Below, one piece after another: positions 8,705 to 17,465 of a DNA stretch of 46,095 nt. This stretch comes from Nocardioides sp. GTDB taxonomy: Bacteria; Actinomycetota; Actinomycetes; Propionibacteriales; Nocardioidaceae. The notes below the pieces were generated by a model. The model did not search any database, was not told the DNA's origin, and was given only the letters and a program-made list of their open reading frames with translations. Made by a program: the position numbers and the translations under genes. The first letter of the stretch is position 1; every line of letters starts with the position of its first letter. The stretch is taken from assembly GCA_030698375.1 (NCBI GenBank), contig JAUYLL010000048.1, positions 1 to 46,095 on the forward strand, read 5' to 3'.

Positions 8705-9442
8705 ATGACGCCTGCTGCGCCTCGATGGATGACGCTGTTCCTCGACGTGCCCGACGTCGACTTCGAGCGGTCGGTCCGGTTCTGGGCCGCCGCGCTCGGG
8801 TGCAAGGTCTCGCCCTCCCGAGGGGTGCACGAGGAGTTCGTCACGCTGCGCCAGCCCGACGGCGACGCCGTGGTCCGGCTGCAGAAGCTCGTCGACGGAC
8901 CGGCGCGCGTCCACCTTGACCTGCACGTCGACGACATCCGTGCCGCCACGGCCGCGGCCCGCGAGGCCGGTGCCACGCTGCTCGAGTCCGACGGCTCGGT
9001 GCCGGTGCTGGCCTCGCCCGCCGGGATCGTCTTCTGCTTCGTCGATCCCGGTCCCTCCCGTCGGCCTGCACCCGTGGCGTGGGGTGGTGGCGGGGTTCGG
9101 GTCGTCGACCAGATCTGCCTCGACGTGCCGGCGGACTCCTACGACACGGAGGTCGCCTTCTGGTCGGCCCTGACCGGGTGGGAGCACCACCGGTCCGAGG
9201 AGCACCCGGAGTTCGGGTGGTGGGACCGGCCCGAGGGGTTCCCGGTCGTCGTGGTCTCCCAGCGGGTGGGGGACCGGGACGCGCGCGTGCACCTCGACGT
9301 CGGCACGGACGATGCCGCCCGTGCGGCCGAGCACCACGTCGAGCTCGGTGCGACCGAGGTCGGGGACGGTCCGTTCTGGCGGGTCCTGAGGGACCCGGCC
9401 GGCCTGCCCTACTGCCTGGCGGACCACCTCAACGTCGGCTGA
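8705..9442 (+). CDS. VOC (glyoxalase/bleomycin-resistance fold) protein, two domains
   Basis: A 245-residue protein with two vicinal-oxygen-chelate modules. The first covers residues about 5-118, with RWMTLFLDVPDVDFERSVRF and ending at ASPAGIVFCFVDP. The second covers about 134-243, with DQICLDVPADSYDTEVAFWS and ending at DPAGLPYCLADHL. Tandem modules like these can build a single metal site (dioxygenase or isomerase) or bind a ligand. The modules carry LDLHVDD and LDVGTDD strands, but I cannot assign a substrate. The ATG at 8705 is supported by a -10 box seven bases upstream. The 3' end overlaps the convergent glycosidase gene by 14 bases. Confidence 0.8.
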   Translation: MTPAAPRWMTLFLDVPDVDFERSVRFWAAALGCKVSPSRGVHEEFVTLRQPDGDAVVRLQKLVDGPARVHLDLHVDDIRAATAAAREAGATLLESDGSVPVLASPAGIVFCFVDPGPSRRPAPVAWGGGGVRVVDQICLDVPADSYDTEVAFWSALTGWEHHRSEEHPEFGWWDRPEGFPVVVVSQRVGDRDARVHLDVGTDDAARAAEHHVELGATEVGDGPFWRVLRDPAGLPYCLADHLNVG

Positions 9443-11246
9443 ACCTCCCGGGGAAGCGCGCCACCTTCTGCACGGCGCGGTCCCAGGTGAGCAGGCCGTT
9501 GAGCTCCCCGGCCACGTCCGTGAGCTGCGTGTAGACGGTGCCGGCCACCCCGGCTCCCCGGGCAGGCAGCACCTCGTCGCGCTCCAACGACTCGAGGGCC
9601 GCCTCGAGCTCCTCGGTCGAGGCGATCTCCCGGTAGCCGAACGACTCCGTGCCCTCGTGGTGGCCGGGCACCACCAGCTGGAACCCGCCGTACTCGCCGA
9701 GGACGACGGCGCGGCCGCGCTCGCGCTCGCGGCGCAGCAGCCGCGCGGACGGGGCGACGGCGCGGCCGTAGACGTGCAGCGAGCACACCTCTCCGTGCTC
9801 GGCGGGACCCGAGCCTCCCTGGTCGTGCCAGCCGCTGGCGGGGGAGACCGGGCGTGAGGGGTCGAGGTCGCGCAGGAGGCCGGTGAGGCGGCGGGCGTCG
9901 TACTGCCCCCAGCCCTCGTTGAAGATCGTCCACAGCACGACCGACGGGCTGCCGCGCAGCAGGTCGACGGTGCGCACCAGGTCGCGCTCGAAGTCCGCCC
10001 GGCCCTCGGCGTCCCCCCGGCCGAGCAGGTCCTGCACCCAGGGGCCGCGGTCGGGCACCCGTACCGGCCGGAGCCCGGGGAGCTCGGTCAGCGACGACCG
10101 GTACCGGCCGCCGCCGTTGACCAGGTCCTGCCACACGAGCATCCCCAGCTGGTCACAGTGGTGGTAGAAGCGCAGCGGCTCGATCTTGACGTGCTTGCGG
10201 AGGACCGTGAAGCCGAGCTCCTGGGCCGCGGTGATGTCGTGCACCAGGGCGGCGTCCGAGGGCGGCGTCAGCAGGCCGTCGGGCCAGTAGCCCTGGTCGA
10301 GCACGCCCACCATCGGGTACGCCGCCCCGTTCAGCAGGATCCGCGGCACCCCGGCGCCGTCCGGGGCCACCCGTACCTCCCGGATCCCGACGTACGACGT
10401 CACCCGGTCGCCGTCGTGGTCGCCGTCGGGGTCCAGGACGACCTCGACGTCGTAGAGGTGCGGGTCCTCGGGGGACCAGAGGCGGGCATGGGGCAGGGCG
10501 ACCTCGACCGGGGCGCCGCTCGGGACCACCACCTCCACGGACTCGCGGCCGTCGCCACCGACGCGGACCCGGGCGGTGCTCGGCCGGGAGGTCTCCACCG
10601 TGATGCGTACCGCGGTGCCGGCGGGATCGTCGAGGTCGAGCAGGGGGTCGCACCGCACCCCGGTGACGTGCACGGCGGGCACACTCTCGAGCCAGACCGA
10701 CTGCCAGATCCCGGACTGCGCGGGGTACCAGATCCGGCCGGGCTCCAGGCGCTGCTTGCCGCGTGCGCCCGTGCCGTGCTCGGTCGGGTCGGTGACCGTG
10801 ACGGTCAGCTCGCCGAAGCCGCGGACGAGCGCGGTGGTGACGTCGATCGTGAACGGCCAGAACCCGCCGTCGTGCCGGCCGACCTCCCGGGCGTCGACCG
10901 CGACGACGCAGGTCTGGTCCACCGCGCCGAAGTGGAGCAGCAGCCGGTGCCCGGAGGTGCGGAGCCGCTGGGGGACGACGACGCGGCGCCGGTAGTGCAG
11001 CACCTCGTCGGGGCGCAGCGGACGGCCCTCGCGTCCCGCCCGGGACAGGACGGCCTCGGGGGAGAACGGCACGACGATCGGGCCGTCGTGGTCCTCCTGG
11101 CCGTCCGGTGCCGGGGCGTCGGCGGGTCGCACGGCGTGGTCCCACCAGCCGTTGAGCGAGACCCAGGAGTCACGCACCAGCTGGGGTCGCGGGTGCTCGG
11201 GCCAGGGGTCGTCCGGGTCCAGGTCGCGACCCCAGGGGGTGAGCAC
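9429..11246 (-). CDS. glycoside hydrolase family 2 protein
   Basis: A 605-residue enzyme with the GH2 order: sugar-binding jelly roll (about 1-190, with HYRRRVVVP and RIWYPAQSGIWQSVWLE), immunoglobulin-like domain (about 195-295) and TIM barrel (about 300-605). The proton donor is Glu444 in WTIFNEGWGQ and the nucleophile is probably Glu518 in VVLGEYGG. The family includes beta-galactosidases, beta-glucuronidases and beta-mannosidases; specificity is not readable here. No signal peptide is visible, so it should be intracellular. It is short for LacZ types and close to the compact actinobacterial GH2 proteins. The GTG at 11246 follows TAGTCT by six bases. It diverges from the phosphodiesterase gene. 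Confidence 0.88.
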   Translation of the reverse strand: MLTPWGRDLDPDDPWPEHPRPQLVRDSWVSLNGWWDHAVRPADAPAPDGQEDHDGPIVVPFSPEAVLSRAGREGRPLRPDEVLHYRRRVVVPQRLRTSGHRLLLHFGAVDQTCVVAVDAREVGRHDGGFWPFTIDVTTALVRGFGELTVTVTDPTEHGTGARGKQRLEPGRIWYPAQSGIWQSVWLESVPAVHVTGVRCDPLLDLDDPAGTAVRITVETSRPSTARVRVGGDGRESVEVVVPSGAPVEVALPHARLWSPEDPHLYDVEVVLDPDGDHDGDRVTSYVGIREVRVAPDGAGVPRILLNGAAYPMVGVLDQGYWPDGLLTPPSDAALVHDITAAQELGFTVLRKHVKIEPLRFYHHCDQLGMLVWQDLVNGGGRYRSSLTELPGLRPVRVPDRGPWVQDLLGRGDAEGRADFERDLVRTVDLLRGSPSVVLWTIFNEGWGQYDARRLTGLLRDLDPSRPVSPASGWHDQGGSGPAEHGEVCSLHVYGRAVAPSARLLRRERERGRAVVLGEYGGFQLVVPGHHEGTESFGYREIASTEELEAALESLERDEVLPARGAGVAGTVYTQLTDVAGELNGLLTWDRAVQKVARFPGRFSRR

Positions 11247-11252
11247 CCGACC

Positions 11253-11258
11253 AGACTA
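11253..11258 (-). promoter_or_regulatory. -10 hexamer of the GH2 gene, leaderless
   Basis: TAGTCT on the minus strand, six bases before the GTG at 11246. Confidence 0.6.
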
Positions 11259-11324
11259 GGGCTGTTCACCTGCCCGACCACCGCCGGTCACCCCGCCGCT
11301 GCCCGCACCGGGTTCCCTGGGGGC

Positions 11325-12326
11325 GTGCACCTGATCAGCGGGACACCACCCCGGCCGCGCCACCGGCTCACGCAGCCGCGGCGCGACCCGGTCGTCATCG
11401 CCCACCGGGGCGCCAGCGGGTACCGGCCCGAGCACACGCTCGCGGCGTACCGGCTGGCGATCCGGCTGGGTACCGACTACATCGAGCCCGACCTCGTCGT
11501 CACCGCCGACGGGGTTCTCGTCGCGCGTCACGAGAACGAGATCTCGCAGACCACCGACGTCGCCCGGCGGCCCGAGCTCGCCGCCCGGCGCACGACGAAG
11601 GTGGTCGACGACCGGGAGGTCACCGGCTGGTTCACCGAGGACCTGACGCTCGCGGAGCTCCGCTCGCTGAGGGCGGTCGAGCGGCTCCCCGCCGACCGCC
11701 CCGGCAACACGAGGTACGACGGGTTCTTCCAGGTGCCGACGTTCGCGGAGGTGCTCGACCTCGCCGAGCGCGAAGGGCGTCGGCGCGGTGCCGTGGTCGG
11801 GGTCTACCCGGAGACCAAGCACCCGGCCCACTTCACCGCGCTCGGTCTGGCGCCGGAGCCCCGGCTGCTCGCGGAGCTTCGGCGCCGTCACCTCGACCGG
11901 CCGGGCACCCCGGTGGTCGTCCAGTCCTTCGACCCGACCAGCCTGCGCCTCCTCGCCGAGGAGAGCCACGTGCCGCTGGTGCAGCTCGTGGGAGCGGCCG
12001 ACCCCAGGCTCCTCTCGCCGGCCGGGCTGGCCGACATCGCGTCGTACGCCGACGGGATCGGCCCGGAGAAGAGCCTCGTGCTCCCGGGTGGCCAGCCCTC
12101 CGACCTGGTGGGCCGGGCACACGCGCACGACCTGCTCGTGCACGTCTGGACGCTGCGCGCCGAGGAGCGGTTCCGCACCCCGGGGCTGGGGCTCGAGGGC
12201 CCTTCCACGCCGGAGGCCGAGGTGCAGGCCTACCTCGACGCCGGGGTGGACGGCGTGTTCACCGACCATCCCGACGTCGCTGTCCGGGTGCGGGGCGCGG
12301 GCTTGCTCAGTCCCGCAGGTGCGTGA
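11325..12326 (+). CDS. glycerophosphodiester phosphodiesterase
   Basis: A 333-residue enzyme that hydrolyses glycerophosphodiesters to glycerol-3-phosphate and an alcohol. Family motifs are IAHRGASGYRPEHT (His27, Arg28, Glu37), DYIEPDLVVTADGVLVARHE (Glu54, Asp56, His69), late TIM-barrel strands VVVQSFDP and LLVHVWTLR, and GVDGVFTDHPD. No clear signal peptide is present; residues 1-20 are basic. The start is the least certain part. The GTG at 11325 has CTGGGGG upstream, and translation further upstream is antisense to the glycosidase gene. The 3' end overlaps a small convergent membrane-protein gene by 20 bases. Confidence 0.88.
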   Translation: MHLISGTPPRPRHRLTQPRRDPVVIAHRGASGYRPEHTLAAYRLAIRLGTDYIEPDLVVTADGVLVARHENEISQTTDVARRPELAARRTTKVVDDREVTGWFTEDLTLAELRSLRAVERLPADRPGNTRYDGFFQVPTFAEVLDLAEREGRRRGAVVGVYPETKHPAHFTALGLAPEPRLLAELRRRHLDRPGTPVVVQSFDPTSLRLLAEESHVPLVQLVGAADPRLLSPAGLADIASYADGIGPEKSLVLPGGQPSDLVGRAHAHDLLVHVWTLRAEERFRTPGLGLEGPSTPEAEVQAYLDAGVDGVFTDHPDVAVRVRGAGLLSPAGA

Positions 12327-12513
12327 GGCCCCACGCGAGGAGCCCGAGGCCGCCGGCCACCACCAGGGCGGAGGCGGCCAGCAGGGCGGCACCCTCTCCG
12401 TCGACGGCCAGCCGTTGGCCGATCGCCCAGACCAGGGCGACGAGCAGGAGGAGCAGGCCGGAGACCAGGTAGCCGACATGCACCGTGCGGGGCTTCTCGT
12501 TCACGGGGTTCAC
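12307..12513 (-). CDS. small two-helix membrane protein
   Basis: A 68-residue protein (MNPVNEKPRTVHVGYLVSGL...) with two hydrophobic helices, residues about 13-32 and 42-62, and a polar cytoplasmic N-terminus. Its GTG start overlaps the TGA of the upstream PspC gene (GTGA, 12510-12513), so it is very probably translated by coupling and belongs to the same envelope-stress unit. A second in-frame GTG lies three codons later. No known domain is recognised. A scaffold or regulatory partner of the PspC/LiaF-like protein is a reasonable guess from position only. Confidence 0.75.
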   Translation of the reverse strand: MNPVNEKPRTVHVGYLVSGLLLLLVALVWAIGQRLAVDGEGAALLAASALVVAGGLGLLAWGLTHLRD

Positions 12514-13772
12514 GGGGTGGCTCCTTCGAGGTCGTTGAGGGGTGCAGGGGTGTCGAGGGCATCGGGGGTGGTGCGGGGTGACCGGACGACGACGATCTCG
12601 CCGAGCGCCCCCTCGAGGTCGAGGGTCAGGGTGGGCAGGTCGGCCGCGCCGGAGGTCGAGGTCACGGACGGGCCGAACCCGCCTCGCTGCTGGTCGAGCA
12701 CCCGGACGTCGCCGACCATGCTCAGGCGCGCCGTGCTCTCCACCCGGAGGCCCGAGGGCACCTCGACGCGCATCGCGCCGGCGCCCATCGTCACCTCCAC
12801 CCGTCGGCCGTCGAGTGCCGCCAGGTCGGCCACGGAGGTCAGGTCGAGGGTGAGCTCGCCATTGCCGATCTCGTAGCGGTCGACGAGCTCGTCGGCGCTC
12901 GCCGGGGTCACCCGGAGCCGCTCGGCGTCAGCCACCGCGTCGACCGTCTGGGCGGCCACGGCTCCGCCGAGGGCGAGCACCGCCACCAGTCCGAGGGCGA
13001 TGAGTCCGCCGGGCCGGCCGAACCACGCGCCGACGACGAGCATCGCGCCGACGATGGCGACGGCGAGCGCCGGGTACGCCGCGGGGACGGTGTCGAGGCC
13101 GTAGATGTCGAGGATCGCGAGGACACCGATCGCGACGGCGACCAGGGCGACGGTCGGGGCGAAGAGCAGGGGACCGGTGCGGCGGGGCCTGCGCGGCGCG
13201 GGGGGCGGGGCGGCCGGGGAGGTCGAGGTGACCGGGAGGCGCTGGGTGACGTCGTGCTGCGCTCCGGCGTACCAGGCGTCGGTGGGCTGGGCGTCGGGGT
13301 CGGGGTCGCTCCCCGTCCCGGTGGCGGTCTCGGGGGCCGCGGCGGGGCGGTGCCCGGGGGCCGGCGGCTGCGGGGCCGGGGCCTCGGGTCGCCGGCGGAG
13401 CGCGACCACGAGGAGGACGATCAAGCCGAGGACGGCGAGCGGGAAGGGGATCCACCAGCCGCCCCACGCGTCCCCGAAGAGCAGGGCGAGCGCCACGATG
13501 CCGGCGACGACGAGCAGGACGGTCCGCCCGCCCGGGTCGACGTCCAGGGGTGCCCGCTCCTCGTCGTCGCTGGGCACCAGCAGCCAGGCGGCGCCGTACA
13601 GCACGAGCCCGGCACCACCGAAGATCGCGAGGACGACGGCGGCCACCCGGATGATCGTCGGGTCGACGTCGAGATGGCGGGCCAGCCCGCCGCAGACGCC
13701 GGCGATCTTGCGGTCGGCGCTGCTGCGGCGCAGCTGGTCGAAGGGCGGTGGGGCCTGACGGGTCTCGGTCAT
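12510..13772 (-). CDS. PspC-domain protein with LiaF-like C-terminal domain
   Basis: A 420-residue membrane protein. The PspC domain is at about 14-70 (RRSSADRKIAGVCGGLARHLD..., LVLYGAAWLLVPSDD). Two further hydrophobic segments follow (about 85-123), then a Pro/Ala-rich linker (about 128-195) and more hydrophobic segments (about 200-275). The C-terminal domain (about 285-400) is a beta-rich region (NGELTLDLTSV, EVTMGAGAMRVEVPSGLRVE, ARLSMVGDVRVLD) like the cell-wall-antibiotic response domain of LiaF. The ATG at 13772 has ACGGAGGAT upstream. It diverges from a histidine kinase that carries its own PspC domain, which suggests it acts as the membrane partner or inhibitor in an envelope-stress system of the Lia/Psp kind. 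Confidence 0.82.
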   Translation of the reverse strand: MTETRQAPPPFDQLRRSSADRKIAGVCGGLARHLDVDPTIIRVAAVVLAIFGGAGLVLYGAAWLLVPSDDEERAPLDVDPGGRTVLLVVAGIVALALLFGDAWGGWWIPFPLAVLGLIVLLVVALRRRPEAPAPQPPAPGHRPAAAPETATGTGSDPDPDAQPTDAWYAGAQHDVTQRLPVTSTSPAAPPPAPRRPRRTGPLLFAPTVALVAVAIGVLAILDIYGLDTVPAAYPALAVAIVGAMLVVGAWFGRPGGLIALGLVAVLALGGAVAAQTVDAVADAERLRVTPASADELVDRYEIGNGELTLDLTSVADLAALDGRRVEVTMGAGAMRVEVPSGLRVESTARLSMVGDVRVLDQQRGGFGPSVTSTSGAADLPTLTLDLEGALGEIVVVRSPRTTPDALDTPAPLNDLEGATP

Positions 13773-13898
13773 GGGTCGATCCTCCGTCCGTCCGGTCCTG
13801 CGCACCATCGGGGACGACCCTGGTCTGTCCCGGAGCCTGGCCCTCAGGGCGATCTCCGATGTGCGGGCGGCCGCAGACGTGTGACGATCGGTTCCACC

Positions 13899-15224
13899 AT
13901 GAGCAGCCCTCCGTCCCGCACCCCCGCCGAGTGCCCGGTTCGCCGCGCCCACCGCAGCACCACCGACCGGTGGGTGGGCGGCGTCGCGGCCGGGCTCGCC
14001 GACCACCTGGGCCAGGACGCCCGGGTGGTCCGCGTCCTGTTCGTCGCGGCGACGCTCGTGGGCGGCCTCGGGGTGGTCCTCTACGCCGGTCTCTGGCTGA
14101 CGCTGCCCACCGACCGTCGGTTCATCGACACCGCCCCGGGTATCGCGGCGGCCGAGCGCCAGGGCAAGCGGACCAGGGCGTCGTCCCGGTGGGCCGACAA
14201 CGGCCTCGTCGTGGCGCTGGTGGTGCTGGCGCTCGGCATCCTCCTCTTCCTCCAGCTGCTCTCCGGTCGGGGGTTCTGGCTGTGGCCGGTCGTCCTGGGC
14301 CTCGGGGGCGTGGCCCTGCTGTGGCGCCAGGCCGACGAGGCCCAGGCGGAGCGCTGGTCCGACACGTCTGACCGGCTGGATCCGCTGCGGGCGCTGGTGG
14401 GGCAGGGCGGCGCGGCGGCGTACGCGCGCATCGGGGCCGGGGCGGTGCTCCTCGTGCTGGCGCTCGTGCTGTTCGCGGCCCGCAGCGGCGAGATCGCCCT
14501 CGCGCGCGACGTCGTGCTGACCGCGCTCCTCGCCGTCGTCGGGATCGGCCTGGTCCTCGCGCCCTGGCTGCTGCGGCTGGCCGGGGACCTCTCCTCCGAG
14601 CGCGCCGAGCGGATCCGGTCACAGGCCCGCGCCGACATGGCTGCCCACCTGCACGACTCGGTGCTCCAGACCCTCGCCCTGATCCAGAAGCACGCGGGCG
14701 ACGAGCGGGCGGTGAGCACCCTGGCCCGTGGCCAGGAGCGCGACCTCCGCCGCTGGATGTACGGCGACGAGGACCGTGGAGCAGGCACGTTCGCCGCCGA
14801 GCTGCGCCGCGTGGCGGCCGAGGTCGACGACGCGCACGGCGTGCCGGTCGAGGTCGTCGTGGTGGGGGACCGCGGGGTGCAGGACCGCAGCCGTGCGGTC
14901 GTCCTCGCCGCCCGTGAGGCGATGACCAACGCCGCCAGGCACGCCGGTGCGCCCAGGGTCGACGTCTACGCCGAGGTCGCCTCCGACGGCGTCGAGGTCT
15001 TCGTGCGCGACCGCGGTGCGGGGTTCGACCCCGCGGACGTCGCCGAGGACCGGCTGGGCATCCGCAACAGCATCAGCGGCAGGATGGAGCGGCACGGCGG
15101 CCGGGCGTCGGTGCGCAGCACCCCCGGCGAGGGCACCGAGGTGCGTCTGGTGATGCCCCTGCCCGACCCCGACCGTGGACCCGACCACGAACCAGACCCC
15201 GGCCACGACGAGGAGATCCGATGA
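13899..15224 (+). CDS. PspC-domain sensor histidine kinase (NarL/LiaS type)
   Basis: A 441-residue kinase. An N-terminal PspC domain (about 18-75, STTDRWVGGVAAGLADHLG..., VVLYAGLWLTLPTD) is followed by four or so transmembrane segments (102-142 and 176-225) and no large extracellular sensor. The dimerisation/phosphoacceptor helix has MAAHLHDSVLQTL with His252, then a HATPase domain with the N-box AAREAMTNAARHAG, DRGAGFDP, and a G2 region GIRNSISGRM...STPGEGTEV. This is the HisKA_3 class that pairs with LuxR-type regulators. Its stop overlaps the regulator start (ATGA, 15221-15224). The ATG at 13899 was chosen because the PspC domain lies right after it; an in-frame GTG at 13881 is an alternative, and neither has a clear ribosome binding site. 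Confidence 0.88.
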   Translation: MSSPPSRTPAECPVRRAHRSTTDRWVGGVAAGLADHLGQDARVVRVLFVAATLVGGLGVVLYAGLWLTLPTDRRFIDTAPGIAAAERQGKRTRASSRWADNGLVVALVVLALGILLFLQLLSGRGFWLWPVVLGLGGVALLWRQADEAQAERWSDTSDRLDPLRALVGQGGAAAYARIGAGAVLLVLALVLFAARSGEIALARDVVLTALLAVVGIGLVLAPWLLRLAGDLSSERAERIRSQARADMAAHLHDSVLQTLALIQKHAGDERAVSTLARGQERDLRRWMYGDEDRGAGTFAAELRRVAAEVDDAHGVPVEVVVVGDRGVQDRSRAVVLAAREAMTNAARHAGAPRVDVYAEVASDGVEVFVRDRGAGFDPADVAEDRLGIRNSISGRMERHGGRASVRSTPGEGTEVRLVMPLPDPDRGPDHEPDPGHDEEIR

Positions 15225-15880
15225 CCGGCCCGACGCCCCGTCCGCCGCACCGCGTCGTGCTGGTCGACGACCACGCCATGTTCCGTGCCGGCGTCCGGGC
15301 CGAGATCGGCGAGGCGGTCAGCGTCGTGGCCGAGGCCGGCGACGTGGACTCCGGCGTCGCAGCGGTCCTGGAGCACGGCCCGGACGTGGTGCTGCTCGAC
15401 GTCCACCTCCCCGGGGGCGGCGGGGCCGAGGTCATGCGGCGTACGGCCGCCCGGGTCCCCGGGACCCGCTTCCTGGCGCTGAGCGTCTCCGACGCCGCCG
15501 AGGACGTCATCGGCACGATCCGGGCCGGAGCGCGGGGCTACGTCACCAAGACCATCACCGGTACCGAGCTGGTCGACGCGATCGCCCGGGTGGCCGACGG
15601 CGACGCCGTGTTCTCGCCTCGGCTTGCCGGCTTCGTCCTCGACGCCTTCGCCGGCACCATCGAGGTCGCCCAGGTGGACGAGGACCTCGACCGGCTCACC
15701 GAGCGCGAGCGGGAGGTCATGCGCCTCATCGCCCGGGGTTACGCCTACAAGGAGGTCGCCTCCGAGCTGTTCATCTCGGTCAAGACCGTCGAGACCCACG
15801 TGTCGTCGGTGCTGCGCAAGCTCCAGCTGTCCTCCCGCCACGAGCTGACCCGGTGGGCGAACGACCGCAGGCTCCTCTAG
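15221..15880 (+). CDS. NarL/LuxR-type response regulator
   Basis: A 219-residue DNA-binding regulator. The receiver domain (about 10-125) has the acidic pair Asp16-Asp17, the phosphoacceptor Asp60 in VVLLDVHLP, a Ser at 88 and the conserved Lys110 in GYVTK. The LuxR helix-turn-helix (about 150-210) reads LTEREREVMRLIARGYAYKE then SVKTVETHVSSVLRKL. It is coupled to the kinase gene by a four-base overlap, so the two form a two-component system. Likely targets include the divergent PspC/LiaF-like operon, by analogy with LiaFSR; this is inference. Confidence 0.92.
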   Translation: MTGPTPRPPHRVVLVDDHAMFRAGVRAEIGEAVSVVAEAGDVDSGVAAVLEHGPDVVLLDVHLPGGGGAEVMRRTAARVPGTRFLALSVSDAAEDVIGTIRAGARGYVTKTITGTELVDAIARVADGDAVFSPRLAGFVLDAFAGTIEVAQVDEDLDRLTEREREVMRLIARGYAYKEVASELFISVKTVETHVSSVLRKLQLSSRHELTRWANDRRLL

Positions 15881-15927
15881 CCCCGTTCCCGATCACCCAC
15901 GGCGCGGGTCTCGCGCCGCCACACCGC

Positions 15928-15933
15928 TACCGT
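15928..15933 (+). promoter_or_regulatory. -10 hexamer of zwf, leaderless
   Basis: TACCGT, six bases before the ATG at 15940. Confidence 0.6.
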
Positions 15934-15939
15934 CGAACC

Positions 15940-17439
15940 ATGGCTGCGCCCGACCCGTACTCCCACGAGCAGGACCTCCCGCACGTCGTCGTCCTGGTGG
16001 GCGCGACCGGCGACCTCGCGAAGCGGAAGCTCCTGCCCGGGCTGCTGCACCTCTTCCAGGAAGGGCTGGCCCGGCACGCCCACGTGGTGGGGACCTCGCT
16101 GGACGAGATCTCGACCGAGGAGTTCGTCGAGCTCGCCCGCGAGGCCTGCCAGGAGGGCAGCAACCGCAAGGCCGAGGACGGTGAGTGGCGTGCGTTCGCC
16201 GCGAAGCTCTCCTACGTCCCCCAGGGGGAGGGCGCTGCGGCGCTCCGCGACGCGGTGCTGGCCGCGGAGGAGCAGGTCGCCGAGGAGATGGCCCGCGAGC
16301 ACCCCGGCGACGCCTTCGAGGTACGCCGGTTGCACTACCTGAGCGTGCCGCCGAGCGCGGCGCTGAAGGTCGTGCACACGCTCGACGAGGCGGGGCTGGT
16401 CGAGCGCTCGCGGATCGTCATGGAGAAGCCGTTCGGCACCGACCTGCCGAGCGCGCAGCGCCTCAACCACGAGCTGCACGAGGTCTTCGACGAGGACCAG
16501 GTCTTCCGCATCGACCATTTCCTGGGCAAGGAGGCGGCGCAGAACATCCTTGCCTTCCGCTTCGCCAACGGCCTCTTCGAGCCGATCTGGAACCGCAACC
16601 ACATCGACCACGTCCAGATCGACGTGCCCGAGACTCTCGGCCTCGACGGCCGCGTCGGGTTCTACGAGGCGACCGGCGCCTACCGCGACATGGTGGTGAC
16701 CCACCTGTTCCAGGTGCTCGCCTTCACCGCCATGGAGCCACCGACAGCTCTGGAGCCGGGCCCGATCGGCGAGGAGAAGAACAAGGTCTTCCGCTCGATG
16801 ATGCCGATCGAGCCGCAGGACGTGGTGCGCGGCCAGTACGCCGGCTACGTCGACCAGGAGGGTGTCGACCACGACTCCGACACCGAGACCTTCGTGGCGC
16901 TGCGGGTGGCGATCGACAACTGGCGCTGGGCCGGGGTGCCGTTCTACCTGCGCACCGGCAAGAAGCTGGCGGAGGGCGCGCGGATCATCTCGATCGCCTT
17001 CAAGGAGCCGCCGCGCACGATGTTCCCCCAGGGGTCCGGCGTCGGCACACACGGTCCGGACCACCTGACCTTCGACCTCGCCGACGCCTCGAAGATGTCG
17101 CTGTCCTTCTATGGCAAGCGGCCCGGTCCGGGGATGCGGCTGGACAAGCTGAGCATGCAGTTCGCCCTGCACGACACGGCGTACGCCGGCGGCGCGCTCG
17201 AGGCGTACGAGCGGCTCATCCACGACGCGATGCGCGGCGACCACACGCTGTTCACCACCGCCGAGGGCATCGAGCGGCTCTGGGACCTCTCCCGCCCGCT
17301 GCTCGCCGCCCCACCCCCCGTGCGGCCGTACCCGCCGGGGTCGTGGGGTCCCAACGCCATCCACCAGCTCGTCACCCCGTACGCCTGGCGGCTCCCGTTC
17401 GAGCGCGGCTGGCGGGACCCGAACCCCCAGGCCGAGTAG
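15940..17439 (+). CDS. zwf: glucose-6-phosphate dehydrogenase
   Basis: A 499-residue enzyme that oxidises glucose-6-phosphate to 6-phosphogluconolactone and makes NADPH. The NADP-binding fingerprint GATGDLAKRKLLPGL is at 21-35, EKPFG (Lys164) follows, and the active-site motif RIDHFLGKE at 190-198 holds the catalytic His193. Later family blocks are NRNHIDHVQIDVPE and VPFYLRTGKKL. It is not in the usual tkt-tal-zwf-opcA-pgl cluster and has no opcA neighbour, so it may be a second copy or a differently organised single copy. This cannot be decided from the window. The ATG at 15940 follows TACCGT by six bases. Confidence 0.95.
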   Translation: MAAPDPYSHEQDLPHVVVLVGATGDLAKRKLLPGLLHLFQEGLARHAHVVGTSLDEISTEEFVELAREACQEGSNRKAEDGEWRAFAAKLSYVPQGEGAAALRDAVLAAEEQVAEEMAREHPGDAFEVRRLHYLSVPPSAALKVVHTLDEAGLVERSRIVMEKPFGTDLPSAQRLNHELHEVFDEDQVFRIDHFLGKEAAQNILAFRFANGLFEPIWNRNHIDHVQIDVPETLGLDGRVGFYEATGAYRDMVVTHLFQVLAFTAMEPPTALEPGPIGEEKNKVFRSMMPIEPQDVVRGQYAGYVDQEGVDHDSDTETFVALRVAIDNWRWAGVPFYLRTGKKLAEGARIISIAFKEPPRTMFPQGSGVGTHGPDHLTFDLADASKMSLSFYGKRPGPGMRLDKLSMQFALHDTAYAGGALEAYERLIHDAMRGDHTLFTTAEGIERLWDLSRPLLAAPPPVRPYPPGSWGPNAIHQLVTPYAWRLPFERGWRDPNPQAE

Positions 17440-17453
17440 CCGCCCAGGTCCAC

Positions 17454-17459
17454 TACGGT
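17454..17459 (+). promoter_or_regulatory. -10 hexamer of the small membrane-protein gene, leaderless
   Basis: TACGGT, six bases before the ATG at 17466. Confidence 0.6.
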
Positions 17460-17465
17460 GACGCC

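Noticed and set aside
10158..11324. N-terminal extension of the glycerophosphodiester phosphodiesterase
   Set aside because: It is antisense to the GH2 gene, and the family catalytic domain begins about 20 residues after the GTG at 11325.
13254..13898. N-terminal extension of the histidine kinase reading back to 13254
   Set aside because: That part is antisense to the PspC/LiaF-like gene and compositionally biased. The PspC domain starts right after the ATG at 13899.
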